From BRH-c25 sp964619815 (GTDB lineage: Bacteria > Bacillota > Clostridia > Lutisporales > Lutisporaceae), in the NCBI GenBank assembly GCA_964619815.1, contig CAZUGK010000118.1:1-12831 (forward strand): 12,831 bases of DNA, written 5' to 3'. The position numbers and the translations under genes were made by a program. The notes under the pieces are model-generated. The model worked only from the letters and a program-made list of their open reading frames with translations, had not been told where the DNA came from and searched no databases. Positions 1-6,291 of the stretch are shown here, in pieces. The stretch's first letter is position 1; each line of letters begins with the position of its first letter.

Positions 1-30
1 GCTCCTGATGAATTCAGCAAAGAGGAATAA
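1..30 (+). CDS. C-terminal end of an upstream gene (partial)
   Basis: Frame 1 reads nine sense codons (APDEFSKEE) and then TAA at 28-30. The acidic, hydrophilic tail followed by non-coding-looking sequence and a terminator hairpin fits the 3' end of a plus-strand gene. The product cannot be identified from nine residues. In Firmicutes the gene before rnhB is often the ribosome-assembly GTPase rbgA (ylqF), so that is the first guess from gene order only. Confidence 0.4.
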   Translation, partial: APDEFSKEE

Positions 31-35
31 ATATT

Positions 36-63
36 TGCCTCGTGCTGCGTGCCACGTGCCTCG
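36..63. repeat. Degenerate 7-bp tandem repeat, four units
   Basis: Four consecutive heptamers TGCCTCG, TGCTGCG, TGCCACG and TGCCTCG start at 36, 43, 50 and 57. The first and last are identical. The tract is GC-rich within AT-rich flanks and lies just after the stop codon of the upstream gene. A CACGTG palindrome occurs within it. Its function is unknown. Confidence 0.6.
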
Positions 64-124
64 GGCAATGTCATGGTATTCCTTTTGGGATATTGAGATT
101 AGTGTGGGGCGTCCGTTATTTTTA

Positions 125-133
125 TGATATAAT
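125..133 (+). promoter_or_regulatory. Extended -10 promoter candidate upstream of rnhB
   Basis: TG at 125-126, one base, then a perfect TATAAT at 128-133 make an extended -10 element. No good -35 lies at 16-18 bp spacing; TTGAGA at 93-98 is too far upstream. The predicted start point falls inside the hairpin at 135-156. A second weaker pair, TTGAGA (166-171) and TATATA (190-195), could instead give a very short rnhB leader. Confidence 0.35.
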
Positions 134-134
134 G

Positions 135-167
135 AGCATGTATATTTTTACATGCTTATATTTTTTT
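135..167 (+). terminator. Intrinsic terminator before rnhB
   Basis: AGCATGTA (135-142) pairs perfectly with TACATGCT (149-156) around a 6-nt loop. A run of seven T follows at 161-167. This most simply ends transcription of the upstream gene whose stop is at 28-30. The stem is AT-rich, so efficiency may be modest. It lies between the TATAAT box at 128 and rnhB. Confidence 0.6.
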
Positions 168-214
168 GAGAAAAAATCCGATAAATAATTATATATGAAA
201 AATGAGGTGCAAAA

Positions 215-859
215 ATGGCTGTCAGAATAAAGTTTGATGATAAGGAAAAGGAAAGGCTCTATAAAATGACTGAGTATGAGCGAGGCTGCTACGAGAAGGG
301 CTACAAATTGGTCGCAGGTGTTGATGAGGTGGGAAGGGGGCCCTTGGCCGGACCTGTTGTTGCAGCTGCTGTAATACTGGGAGAAGGAGTACTTATACCG
401 GGTGTGAATGATTCCAAGAAGCTTTCAGAAGAAAAAAGAGAATACCTGTATGATGAGATAAAGTCCAAAGCAATGTGCTGCAGCATAGGGATAGTAGATG
501 AGAAGGTAATTGATGAAATAAATATTTTAAATGCCACTTACCTTGCAATGGAAAAGGCTTTGGAGGGTTTGGCCGCAAAGCCGGAATACATTCTTCTCGA
601 TGCGGTGACCTTAAAGGATATAGATATACCACAGAAAGGTATAATAAAGGGGGACAGCCTAAGCCTCTCAATAGCGGCTGCGTCAATCATAGCCAAAGTG
701 GAAAGGGACAGGATCATATCAAGCTATGATGAGATATACCCGCATTTCTCCTTCAGTAAACATAAAGGCTACGGGACCGGCGAGCATATTGAATGCATAA
801 AAAAATACGGGCTCCTGCCGATACATAGAAGATCCTTTACCAAGAAATTTCAGGGGTGA
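215..859 (+). CDS. rnhB: Ribonuclease HII
   Basis: RNase HII cleaves the RNA strand of RNA-DNA hybrids and starts ribonucleotide excision at single ribonucleotides in DNA, in the cytoplasm. The 214-aa length is normal for the family. The signature DEVGRGPLAG begins at residue 37. The four expected acidic metal ligands are visible as D37, E38, D129 (in LLDAV) and D165 (in KVERDR), and HKGYGT lies near the C-terminus. The ATG has GAGGTG at 204-209 as ribosome binding site. Start is well placed, with about 36 residues before the signature as in other Firmicutes RNases HII. It is the first gene of a tight plus-strand cluster; the next gene starts 5 nt after its stop and the two are probably translationally coupled. 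Confidence 0.97.
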   Translation: MAVRIKFDDKEKERLYKMTEYERGCYEKGYKLVAGVDEVGRGPLAGPVVAAAVILGEGVLIPGVNDSKKLSEEKREYLYDEIKSKAMCCSIGIVDEKVIDEINILNATYLAMEKALEGLAAKPEYILLDAVTLKDIDIPQKGIIKGDSLSLSIAAASIIAKVERDRIISSYDEIYPHFSFSKHKGYGTGEHIECIKKYGLLPIHRRSFTKKFQG

Positions 860-864
860 TATAA

Positions 865-2547
865 ATGAGAATCGACGCTTCAAGACTGTTATCAATAAAA
901 TCGGAGTTTAAGGAAGTACTGAAGAACCTGGAGATTGGCGATACCCTGAAAGGAAGGGTGCTTGAGGCCTTGGGAGATAGTATAGCTATAAGGACTGCAA
1001 GCGGGCAGATATTTACGGCCATACTGACGGAGGGCGCAAGGATACCAAAGGGTGCGACTGTTGAATTGATCATAAGCAGCATAGCTGATGGAAAGATTTA
1101 TGCACAGCTTCAGCCTGAAGCCAAGACAGCAGACCTGGAAGCAAAGGTGGCTGAGCTCCTGAGACAGCTGAGCCTGCCCGTAGATGAAAAAAATATGGAA
1201 GCTGCCAAACTTTTAATAAAATACCAGCTCCCCGTGAACAGGGAAGTTATAACCAATATTACTGCACTGCAGAAAAGTATAGACAACCTGAACCAAAGCA
1301 CTGAAGGAAGAGTTGCACTGATGCTCTCAGGGCTGGATATAAAAAATACTGCTGTTGATGTGCTGAATAAGATTGTCATAGGCTGGCCATCAGAGCTGGA
1401 GAGCTTGGAAGCAGGACAGCCTGCTGCTGCACAGCAGGCAAACTCATTTGAAGGTAGTATTGCTTACAAGGAAGGGAACCAGGGTACGGCGCAGCTTCCA
1501 ACTGCTTCAGAAAATCAGAAAGCAGTTAAAGCTAGCAATATCAGCGAAATTACAGGAAGCATGAAAGAAAAAATAAGTGTACTTGAAAAAGTCAGTGCAG
1601 AGTTAAAAATGGAGACTGTCAACGGGGTAAAAGCAGCGGAGCCGTCAATGGACAATGTGGCTCAAACAGAAGCTGCCAAAGGGACAGAGCTGCTTAAAGT
1701 TTTAGAAAAACTTGGAATTGATGCAGGAAGTGAAGTAAAGAAATTTGCTGGTCAGGTTGCCGATATCCTGGCTTCTATTAAGGGCGCTGATATGGAAGCC
1801 CTTACTTACCTTATTTCCAAGGATATGAAAGTGACTCCGAAAAACTTGGGTATGCTCATGAAAAATATTGAAAACGCTGACGGAATATCAAAATTCCTTG
1901 ATAAGCTTCAGCAGAGGATAAATGCTTCTGATAACCATGAGCTTAAAGAAATAAAAGCTTCTATCAGGAAGGTTTTCCTTGAACCCCATCAGGTTGAAGA
2001 CAGCAAGGGTGTATCGGAACAGCTTAAAGATATCGCAAAACTGGGGGGGAAGCTTGAGAGCTACCTTAACAGCAGCGGGAACCAGGACCCTGAGATAAGG
2101 GACGCACTGTCCAACCTCAGGGATAATATTGATTTTATAAGGAGTATAAATGAAAATAGCAATTACATGCAGGTGCCGCTATTAATAAACGGTGACACTT
2201 CAACTGCAAAGCTCTATGTTTTTAAAGAGGGAAAGCGCAGTAAAGCGATAAATCCTGAAAATGCCACTGTACTTGTAGCCTTGGACTTGAAAAACCTTGG
2301 GCATCTGGAAAGCATGATCGGAATTAAGGGGAAGGCGGTAAATGTTACTTTCAGAGTAGAAAATAATAGCATCGGCACCTTAATTGAAAAGCAAAGCCTT
2401 TCGCTCAAAAATTCACTGAAGGAAAAGGGGTACAGTTTGAGCAAAGTCAGGGTTATAGATCTGGAACAGCCCTTCAGCCTGCTTTCTCTTGAAAATATAA
2501 TAGGCGAAGGCAATTCTGCAAAATTACATTTTGATATGAGGGTATAA
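865..2547 (+). CDS. YlqG-like protein with FliK C-terminal-type domain
   Basis: This 560-aa protein is predicted cytoplasmic, with no signal peptide or membrane span. Residues about 24-85 form a compact region rich in beta-strand patterns (GDTLKGRVLE, GATVELIISSI). The middle, about 90-430, is mostly helical, charged, Ala/Lys/Glu-rich and looks poorly conserved. The C-terminal part, about 433-535, resembles the Flg_hook domain of flagellar hook-length control protein FliK, in its ALDLKNLGHLE, VNVTFRVEN and LKNSLKEKGYSLSKVRV segments. In B. subtilis the gene after rnhB is ylqG, which is followed by the FlhB-like ylqH; the same order occurs here. A GGGGTGAT ribosome binding site overlaps the rnhB stop. 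FliK normally acts through the FlhB C-terminal domain, so a pairing with the next gene product is plausible, but the function is unproven. Confidence 0.8.
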   Translation: MRIDASRLLSIKSEFKEVLKNLEIGDTLKGRVLEALGDSIAIRTASGQIFTAILTEGARIPKGATVELIISSIADGKIYAQLQPEAKTADLEAKVAELLRQLSLPVDEKNMEAAKLLIKYQLPVNREVITNITALQKSIDNLNQSTEGRVALMLSGLDIKNTAVDVLNKIVIGWPSELESLEAGQPAAAQQANSFEGSIAYKEGNQGTAQLPTASENQKAVKASNISEITGSMKEKISVLEKVSAELKMETVNGVKAAEPSMDNVAQTEAAKGTELLKVLEKLGIDAGSEVKKFAGQVADILASIKGADMEALTYLISKDMKVTPKNLGMLMKNIENADGISKFLDKLQQRINASDNHELKEIKASIRKVFLEPHQVEDSKGVSEQLKDIAKLGGKLESYLNSSGNQDPEIRDALSNLRDNIDFIRSINENSNYMQVPLLINGDTSTAKLYVFKEGKRSKAINPENATVLVALDLKNLGHLESMIGIKGKAVNVTFRVENNSIGTLIEKQSLSLKNSLKEKGYSLSKVRVIDLEQPFSLLSLENIIGEGNSAKLHFDMRV

Positions 2548-2548
2548 T

Positions 2549-2824
2549 ATGGATAAAAAGCTGAAAAAGGCTGCTGCCCTTACTTATGAGCAAGGAGAGG
2601 AAGCACCTGATATTACTGCCCTTGGAAGGGGAGAAGTAGCCGAAAGGATAATAAAAACCGCTAAAGAAAACAATGTACCGGTTTTCGAAAACAGCGGGCT
2701 TGTTGATGCCCTGCTGGAGCTGGGTATAGGAGAGCAGATCCCTCCGGAGCTGTATGAAGTTGTCGCAGAGGTTTTGGTCTATATCGCAAAGCTTGACAGG
2801 CAGAAGAGTGTGGGCAATGGGTAA
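2549..2824 (+). CDS. ylqH: FlhB C-terminal-domain-like protein (YlqH family)
   Basis: This 91-aa soluble protein matches the cytoplasmic C-terminal domain of FlhB/EscU type III export switch proteins. Visible matches are AAALTYEQGEEAPDITALG, then EVAERIIKTAKENNVPVFEN, the typical helix and VPVxEN strand, and finally ELYEVVAEVLVYI. There is no membrane domain. The autocleavage motif NPTH is absent: the protein begins roughly where the mature fragment after that motif would begin, with KKAAALTY in place of PTHYAVAL. It starts one base after the preceding FliK-like gene and overlaps yraN by 8 nt, so it sits inside an operon. The role of stand-alone FlhB domains of this kind is not established; some may substitute for the FlhB C-terminal fragment, which is inference. 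Confidence 0.88.
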   Translation: MDKKLKKAAALTYEQGEEAPDITALGRGEVAERIIKTAKENNVPVFENSGLVDALLELGIGEQIPPELYEVVAEVLVYIAKLDRQKSVGNG

Positions 2825-3197
2825 TAATAAAATTCTGGGTGCCTTCGGTGAAGATTTGGCATGTAAGCATATTGCTGAATTGGGGTATAGAGTGCTGGAA
2901 AGAAATTTCAGCTGCAGGGCAGGGGAGATTGACATCATAGCAGTACAGGGTGACACTGTCGCTTTTATTGAGGTCAAGACAAGAAGCAGTGAAAAGTATG
3001 GCTTGCCCTCTGAGGCAGTAAGCAGGTCAAAGCAGCAGAAAATTGTAAAAACTGCCCTGTATTACTTGCAGCACAACAGGCTTCTTGACTATATGTGCAG
3101 ATTTGATGTAATAGAAATAATAATTGATGAAGAAGATAATCAGCGGGTAAACCTAATAAAGGATGCTTTCCATTATTCAGGAAGGTACGGCTATTAA
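2817..3197 (+). CDS. yraN: YraN family (UPF0102) nuclease-like protein
   Basis: A 126-aa protein of the UPF0102 family with a PD-(D/E)XK-type nuclease fold. After GAFGEDLACKHIAELGY come the core residues E37 and D39 (in AGEIDII) and E52-V-K54 (in IEVKTRS), the expected metal and catalytic positions. The cellular role is unsettled; the family is commonly found next to rnhB, which suggests nucleic acid processing. I chose the ATG at 2817 because it aligns with the usual family N-terminus; an in-frame ATG at 2754 would add 21 unrelated residues and lie deep inside the upstream gene. The 8-nt overlap with that gene indicates translational coupling. The ribosome binding site AGAAGAG is weak, which fits coupling. 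Confidence 0.92.
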   Translation: MGNNKILGAFGEDLACKHIAELGYRVLERNFSCRAGEIDIIAVQGDTVAFIEVKTRSSEKYGLPSEAVSRSKQQKIVKTALYYLQHNRLLDYMCRFDVIEIIIDEEDNQRVNLIKDAFHYSGRYGY

Positions 3198-3216
3198 AGG
3201 AAGGAAGATATTCTAG

Positions 3217-3783
3217 ATGATACTTAGCAATTCACTGGCAATTTCACATGAGATTATAAAAAAAGTGGTGCAAGAAGGCGACATAGTAGTGGATGCTACC
3301 ATGGGTAACGGAAATGATACGCTTCTGCTGGCCGAGCTGGTAGGCGAAAAAGGGAAAGTGTATTCCTTTGATATACAGGAAGCTGCATTGAAAAATACAA
3401 GGGAAAAGCTTGATGGGGCAGGAATTGAAGCTTGCGTGGAGCTTATTAAGGACGGACATCAAAATATGGACCTGTATGTACCGAAGGGTATAAGGGCAGT
3501 AATGTTCAATCTTGGCTACCTTCCAAAAGGAGACCACAGTATAGGCACAAAAGCGGAAACTACTATAGAGGCTTTGGAAAAATCCATGGAACTGCTTACG
3601 GTTGGTGGTATTATAATGATGGTAATATACTATGGAGGAGACAGCGGCTTTGATGAAAAGGACGCGGTGCTGGAATATGTAAAGACAATCGACTGCAGAA
3701 AATATACCGTACTTGTAAGCGATTTCGTGAACCAGATCAACTGTCCTCCTATAGCTGTATGTATCGAGAAAAATACCCGATAG
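3217..3783 (+). CDS. mnmM: tRNA (mnm5s2U34) methyltransferase MnmM (YtqB family)
   Basis: A 188-aa class I SAM-dependent methyltransferase of the family long annotated as rRNA methylase and exemplified by B. subtilis YtqB. That protein has been shown to methylate 5-aminomethyl-2-thiouridine at the tRNA wobble position to give mnm5s2U and is named MnmM. SAM motif I is DATMGNGND at residues 26-34, with acidic D52 (YSFDIQ) in the second strand. The family-specific NLGYLPKGDH lies at 98-107, followed by TKAETTIEAL. AAGGAAGG just before the ATG is a good ribosome binding site, and the gap to yraN is only 19 nt, so it is in the same operon. The family is clear; the tRNA substrate is transferred from the Bacillus protein. 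Confidence 0.9.
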   Translation: MILSNSLAISHEIIKKVVQEGDIVVDATMGNGNDTLLLAELVGEKGKVYSFDIQEAALKNTREKLDGAGIEACVELIKDGHQNMDLYVPKGIRAVMFNLGYLPKGDHSIGTKAETTIEALEKSMELLTVGGIIMMVIYYGGDSGFDEKDAVLEYVKTIDCRKYTVLVSDFVNQINCPPIAVCIEKNTR

Positions 3784-3817
3784 ATGCAAGCAAATAATTC
3801 TATAAGGCGGTGTTTAT

Positions 3818-4204
3818 ATGTCAAAGGTTAATGAGAGCATGAAGGGATGGGCCTTTGTAAAGAATGTGGCTGACGAGCAGGAAGCGGTCATGGTGGAATC
3901 GATACTCGGAACTGAGGGTATACCCGTGCAGAGAAGGCATAAGGAAGACGGAGATTATCTGGCTGTATACATGGGAATGTCCCGCTATGGGATTGATTTG
4001 TTCGTTCCTGAGGAAGCTGAGGATTTAGCAAAGGGTTTGCTGGAGTCTGAAGTAATTGACATGCCGGAGGAAACCGGAAGCGAAGAGGTAATAAAAGCGG
4101 CTGAGAAATATGAAGTGAAAAGAAGAAGCATTGTATGGATAATATTATTGTATTTATTTTTACCTCTCGCTGCAGGCATTATATTGAAAATCATTATAAG
4201 ATAG
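3818..4204 (+). CDS. DUF2007-type protein with C-terminal membrane anchor
   Basis: This 128-aa protein has an N-terminal domain, about residues 10-76, resembling DUF2007 (putative signal-transducing protein). Its pattern runs from WAFVKNVADEQEAVMVESIL through GIPVQRR to YGIDLFVPEEAEDLAKGLL. An acidic linker (about 77-100) leads to a basic stretch KRR and one hydrophobic span, about 104-126. The topology is probably N-terminus in the cytoplasm with a C-terminal tail anchor. AAGGCGGTG at 3804-3812 serves as ribosome binding site. It follows mnmM by 34 nt and probably closes the operon, though no strong terminator follows directly. The molecular function of DUF2007 proteins is not known; assignment rests on pattern only. 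Confidence 0.7.
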   Translation: MSKVNESMKGWAFVKNVADEQEAVMVESILGTEGIPVQRRHKEDGDYLAVYMGMSRYGIDLFVPEEAEDLAKGLLESEVIDMPEETGSEEVIKAAEKYEVKRRSIVWIILLYLFLPLAAGIILKIIIR

Positions 4205-4255
4205 CATATATGTATAAAAATGGTAAATAAGTCGCAGTAAAAATAGGGCTGTATC

Positions 4256-4287
4256 AGCTTCCATTGTATAATTATGGAAGCTATAAT
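4256..4287 (+). promoter_or_regulatory. Perfect 9-bp inverted repeat fused to a TATAAT box
   Basis: AGCTTCCAT (4256-4264) and ATGGAAGCT (4274-4282) are perfect inverted copies with a 9-nt centre. The final T of the right arm is the first base of a consensus TATAAT at 4282-4287. A second TATAAT lies in the centre at 4267-4272. No T-run follows on the plus strand, so a terminator is unlikely. The position suits an operator for the small gene starting at 4357. Neither TATAAT has a convincing -35. Confidence 0.45.
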
Positions 4288-4356
4288 ATATATAAACAAG
4301 CATAGTCTTGTTTTAGCACCTCCCGGCCTGGTGTGAAAGGAGGGAAATAAGTCACT

Positions 4357-4530
4357 ATGAAACGCAGTCGCAGGAACAAGTCGCAGAATGTGTTTAAAGT
4401 GATAAACACCCTTACGTTCTCAACATTGATCAGGTTGGTTGCTATTGCATTGGCAGCGCTGTTGCTGGTAAACTATGCTAAATTTACGCCAAGGGAAGTT
4501 ATAGAGCTGATACATACAATCCTTGCTTGA
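4357..4530 (+). CDS. Small single-span membrane protein, 57 aa
   Basis: The ORF starts at ATG 4357 with AAGGAGGG at 4337-4344, a strong ribosome binding site at the long end of normal spacing, and stops at TGA 4528-4530. The N-terminus is very basic (MKRSRRNK). Residues about 24-40 (LIRLVAIALAALLLVNY) form one hydrophobic span, and a short amphipathic tail (FTPREVIELIHTIL) follows. The positive N-terminus predicts it stays in the cytoplasm. I do not recognise the family. CCTCC at 4319-4323 can pair with the GGAGG core at 4339-4343, so the ribosome binding site may be masked. A palindromic promoter region lies upstream and a structured RNA with terminator downstream. It could be a small regulatory membrane protein or a type I toxin-like peptide; nothing here decides. 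Confidence 0.6.
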   Translation: MKRSRRNKSQNVFKVINTLTFSTLIRLVAIALAALLLVNYAKFTPREVIELIHTILA

Positions 4531-4553
4531 TGAATGGTTGAGTAACAAAGCTT

Positions 4554-4654
4554 GGACACTCATGGAGGAGCCGGGCTGCTGTCTTGCGATAGCTGCAAAT
4601 ATGGCAAGGCCGGTACTGCTGTTTAAGAACAGCAGTACGATGAAGTGGGTGTCC
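4554..4654 (+). ncRNA. Structured RNA segment in a 3' UTR, candidate
   Basis: GGACACTCAT (4554-4563) pairs with GTGGGTGTCC (4645-4654) as a 10-bp closing stem including two G-T pairs. Inside it, GTACTGCTGTT (4613-4623) pairs perfectly with AACAGCAGTAC (4628-4638) around a TAAG tetraloop. CCGG (4571-4574) can pair with CCGG (4610-4613), with CTTGC (4583-4587) and GCAAG (4604-4608) stacked inside. A second copy of CTGCTGT at 4576-4582 competes for ACAGCAG at 4629-4635, so two folds are possible. A terminator follows 20 nt later. I could not match it to a known riboswitch, 6S RNA or SRP RNA. It may be an independent small RNA or the 3' UTR of the 57-aa gene. Confidence 0.45.
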
Positions 4655-4668
4655 GCAAAATAAGCAGT

Positions 4669-4705
4669 AAAAAACCGGAGCATATCAAGGCTCCGGCCTT
4701 CTTTT
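4669..4705. terminator. Bidirectional intrinsic terminator
   Basis: CCGGAGC (4675-4681) and GCTCCGG (4690-4696) form a GC-rich 7-bp stem with an 8-nt loop. On the plus strand it is followed by CCTTCTTTT. On the minus strand the A6 at 4669-4674 becomes a T6 tract. It can therefore end both the plus-strand small-protein/RNA unit and the converging minus-strand ligase gene whose stop is at 4808. Confidence 0.8.
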
Positions 4706-4807
4706 GATGCACCCGGCATGAGCGCTTTCCAGCCGGTTGAAAGTACTATACGGAGATTGATAGTGCCAAACGTTCTAATACAATTGTATCAATTGTGGCT
4801 CCCGTTA

Positions 4808-6148
4808 TTAAAGCTTGTTTATAATCAGTGTCAGCTTTCCCCTTGTGGTCTTGGGCAGTTCACCGACTGACTGAATATTTATATGAGGCAGTTGAATATT
4901 AAGCTTTTCAAAGGCTTCCTTCATTTCATTATCGATTATCGGTGTTACCTTAGAGACATCTACTCCGGTAATCAAAAAAGTGAATTGCTCTTTTTCAAGT
5001 ATGACCTGCCATCTTGTTACTCCTGCATGATCCATAATATTAGAAAAAATGACCGGATGCACTGCAACTTTCTTATTATCTCGGGATGCAAGATATATGA
5101 TCTGATCACTTCTTCCCTGAATTTCTTCAATTAATGGGTAACTTATTCCACAGGAGCATTTTACATTTGAAATTTTGAGGCTGTCATTTATCTGATAGCG
5201 GATAAGTGGCTGTGTCTTGTTGAAAAGCACAGTCACAAGCAGCTTGTTGCCGTAGCTTCCAGGAGGGACGGGCTTGTTATCCTCGTCAACGACTTCTGTG
5301 ATAACTAAATCATTAAACATATGAAGCCCATTATGCATTTTACATTCTATACCTATCCCGCCTATTTCTGTTGCTGCATATTGGTTGAATGGCTCTGTTC
5401 CCCATGCAGCCTTTATTGTGTTTCTCATTTCAGCTGTCAATACCTCTGAGGATGTATAAACAGTTTTAGGGTTGATTCTAAGAATTCCCGAGAGCTGCTT
5501 CTCTGCCAGAAGAGCAGTCATTGAGGCATATGAAATTAAAGCATCGGGCTGAAAATTATTCAGCTTGTCGATAATTTCATCTATAGGTTCTGTAGCATCA
5601 AGCCTAAGGGTTGGGAAAAAAGGACTTTCAACGCTTTTTCCCACTAGAGCCGATTGATGCAGCGGAAAGGTTGTACTTACAAATGCCATTTTTGTTCTGT
5701 CAGACAGGCCTGGCTGCATACCACCTAACGCTTGGCTTCTGGAATATGAGGCGATAATCTCGGACCATTCTCTGAAATTCTGAATAAAAATTCCAGGTGT
5801 GCCTGAAGTGCCTGATGTAACAGTTACCCAATATTGGTTGTTAAACAACTCCCCACAGCTATTTTTTATGAATTCCTGGAGACGGTTCAATTTAACATTT
5901 TTATCAGTTACAAGATCGTCGAAATTCTCCATCATTAAAGATTTTGTCAGTATTGGAAGGTTGTCCAAATTCTCACTGAAGCGATTTGCATGGAAACGCT
6001 TGTAAAAATCAGAGTTTGCATATACATATTTGCGAAGCTTCTTCAACCTGGCCGTATTGTACGCCTGTACCCTTTCGGGTTCCCAGTATACGTGCGACAT
6101 TAAGGTTCTGCGCTGAAGCAATACATTTAATAACAATGGAAGATTCAT
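4808..6148 (-). CDS. PaaK/CapK-family adenylate-forming CoA ligase-like protein
   Basis: A 446-aa member of the ANL superfamily related to phenylacetate-CoA ligase and CapK. These enzymes adenylate a carboxylic acid and usually pass it to CoA. Visible motifs are the phosphate loop TSGTSGTPG (111-119), YAATEIGG (257-264), the family pattern EC...GLH (269-276), IRYQIND (316-322), CSCG (331-334), GRSD (345-348), and the C-terminal TTRGK with Lys438 in the position of the adenylation lysine. Length is normal. I start at 6148 because AAGGAGGCG lies at ideal distance on the minus strand; an in-frame ATG at 6190 lacks such a site. No capsule, phenylacetate or NRPS genes are nearby, so the substrate is unknown. 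It appears to be transcribed alone and converges on the terminator near 4690. Confidence 0.88.
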   Translation of the reverse strand: MNLPLLLNVLLQRRTLMSHVYWEPERVQAYNTARLKKLRKYVYANSDFYKRFHANRFSENLDNLPILTKSLMMENFDDLVTDKNVKLNRLQEFIKNSCGELFNNQYWVTVTSGTSGTPGIFIQNFREWSEIIASYSRSQALGGMQPGLSDRTKMAFVSTTFPLHQSALVGKSVESPFFPTLRLDATEPIDEIIDKLNNFQPDALISYASMTALLAEKQLSGILRINPKTVYTSSEVLTAEMRNTIKAAWGTEPFNQYAATEIGGIGIECKMHNGLHMFNDLVITEVVDEDNKPVPPGSYGNKLLVTVLFNKTQPLIRYQINDSLKISNVKCSCGISYPLIEEIQGRSDQIIYLASRDNKKVAVHPVIFSNIMDHAGVTRWQVILEKEQFTFLITGVDVSKVTPIIDNEMKEAFEKLNIQLPHINIQSVGELPKTTRGKLTLIINKL

Positions 6149-6172
6149 AGTTTGTCGCCTCCTTATATGTTG

Positions 6173-6191
6173 TATGAATAACAGATTCATA
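6173..6191. promoter_or_regulatory. Inverted repeat upstream of the ligase gene, operator candidate
   Basis: TATGAAT (6173-6179) and ATTCATA (6185-6191) are perfect 7-bp inverted arms with a 5-nt centre. The element lies 9 bp upstream of the ligase ribosome binding site (minus strand), where an operator or a leader hairpin would act. AT-rich composition makes chance occurrence possible. Confidence 0.35.
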
Positions 6192-6291
6192 ATAAATTGG
6201 TTATTATGCAGTTTTCAGATAATATGAAGGAAGAACGGATTATTAATGAGCTAACGGCTATGCTCAGTAGTTATATTTTTTATTTATGAAG

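Noticed and set aside
36..63. Heptamer tract as a CRISPR array
   Set aside because: Units are 7 bp with no spacers, far from the repeat-spacer design.
2754..2816. Upstream in-frame extension of yraN starting at ATG 2754
   Set aside because: The extra 21 residues do not fit the family, overlap the FlhB-like gene by 71 bp and lack a ribosome binding site; the ATG at 2817 matches the family start.
2474..2977. Minus-strand open frame of 167 codons
   Set aside because: It lies opposite three well-supported genes, has no family-like features and many Cys/Ser/Leu runs typical of a shadow frame.
3244..3789. Minus-strand open frame of 181 codons opposite mnmM
   Set aside because: The product is rich in His, Tyr, Phe and Cys without a recognisable pattern, while the plus strand encodes a clear methyltransferase.
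4554..4654. Structured RNA as 6S RNA, SRP RNA or a known riboswitch
   Set aside because: The paired part is only about 100 nt, shorter than 6S RNA, and I see none of the conserved SRP, cobalamin, glycine, SAM, TPP or cyclic-di-GMP aptamer cores.
6247..6266. TGAGC/GCTCA hairpin as terminator of the ycxB-like gene
   Set aside because: The stem is only 5 bp with a 10-nt loop and is not followed by a T-run on the minus strand.
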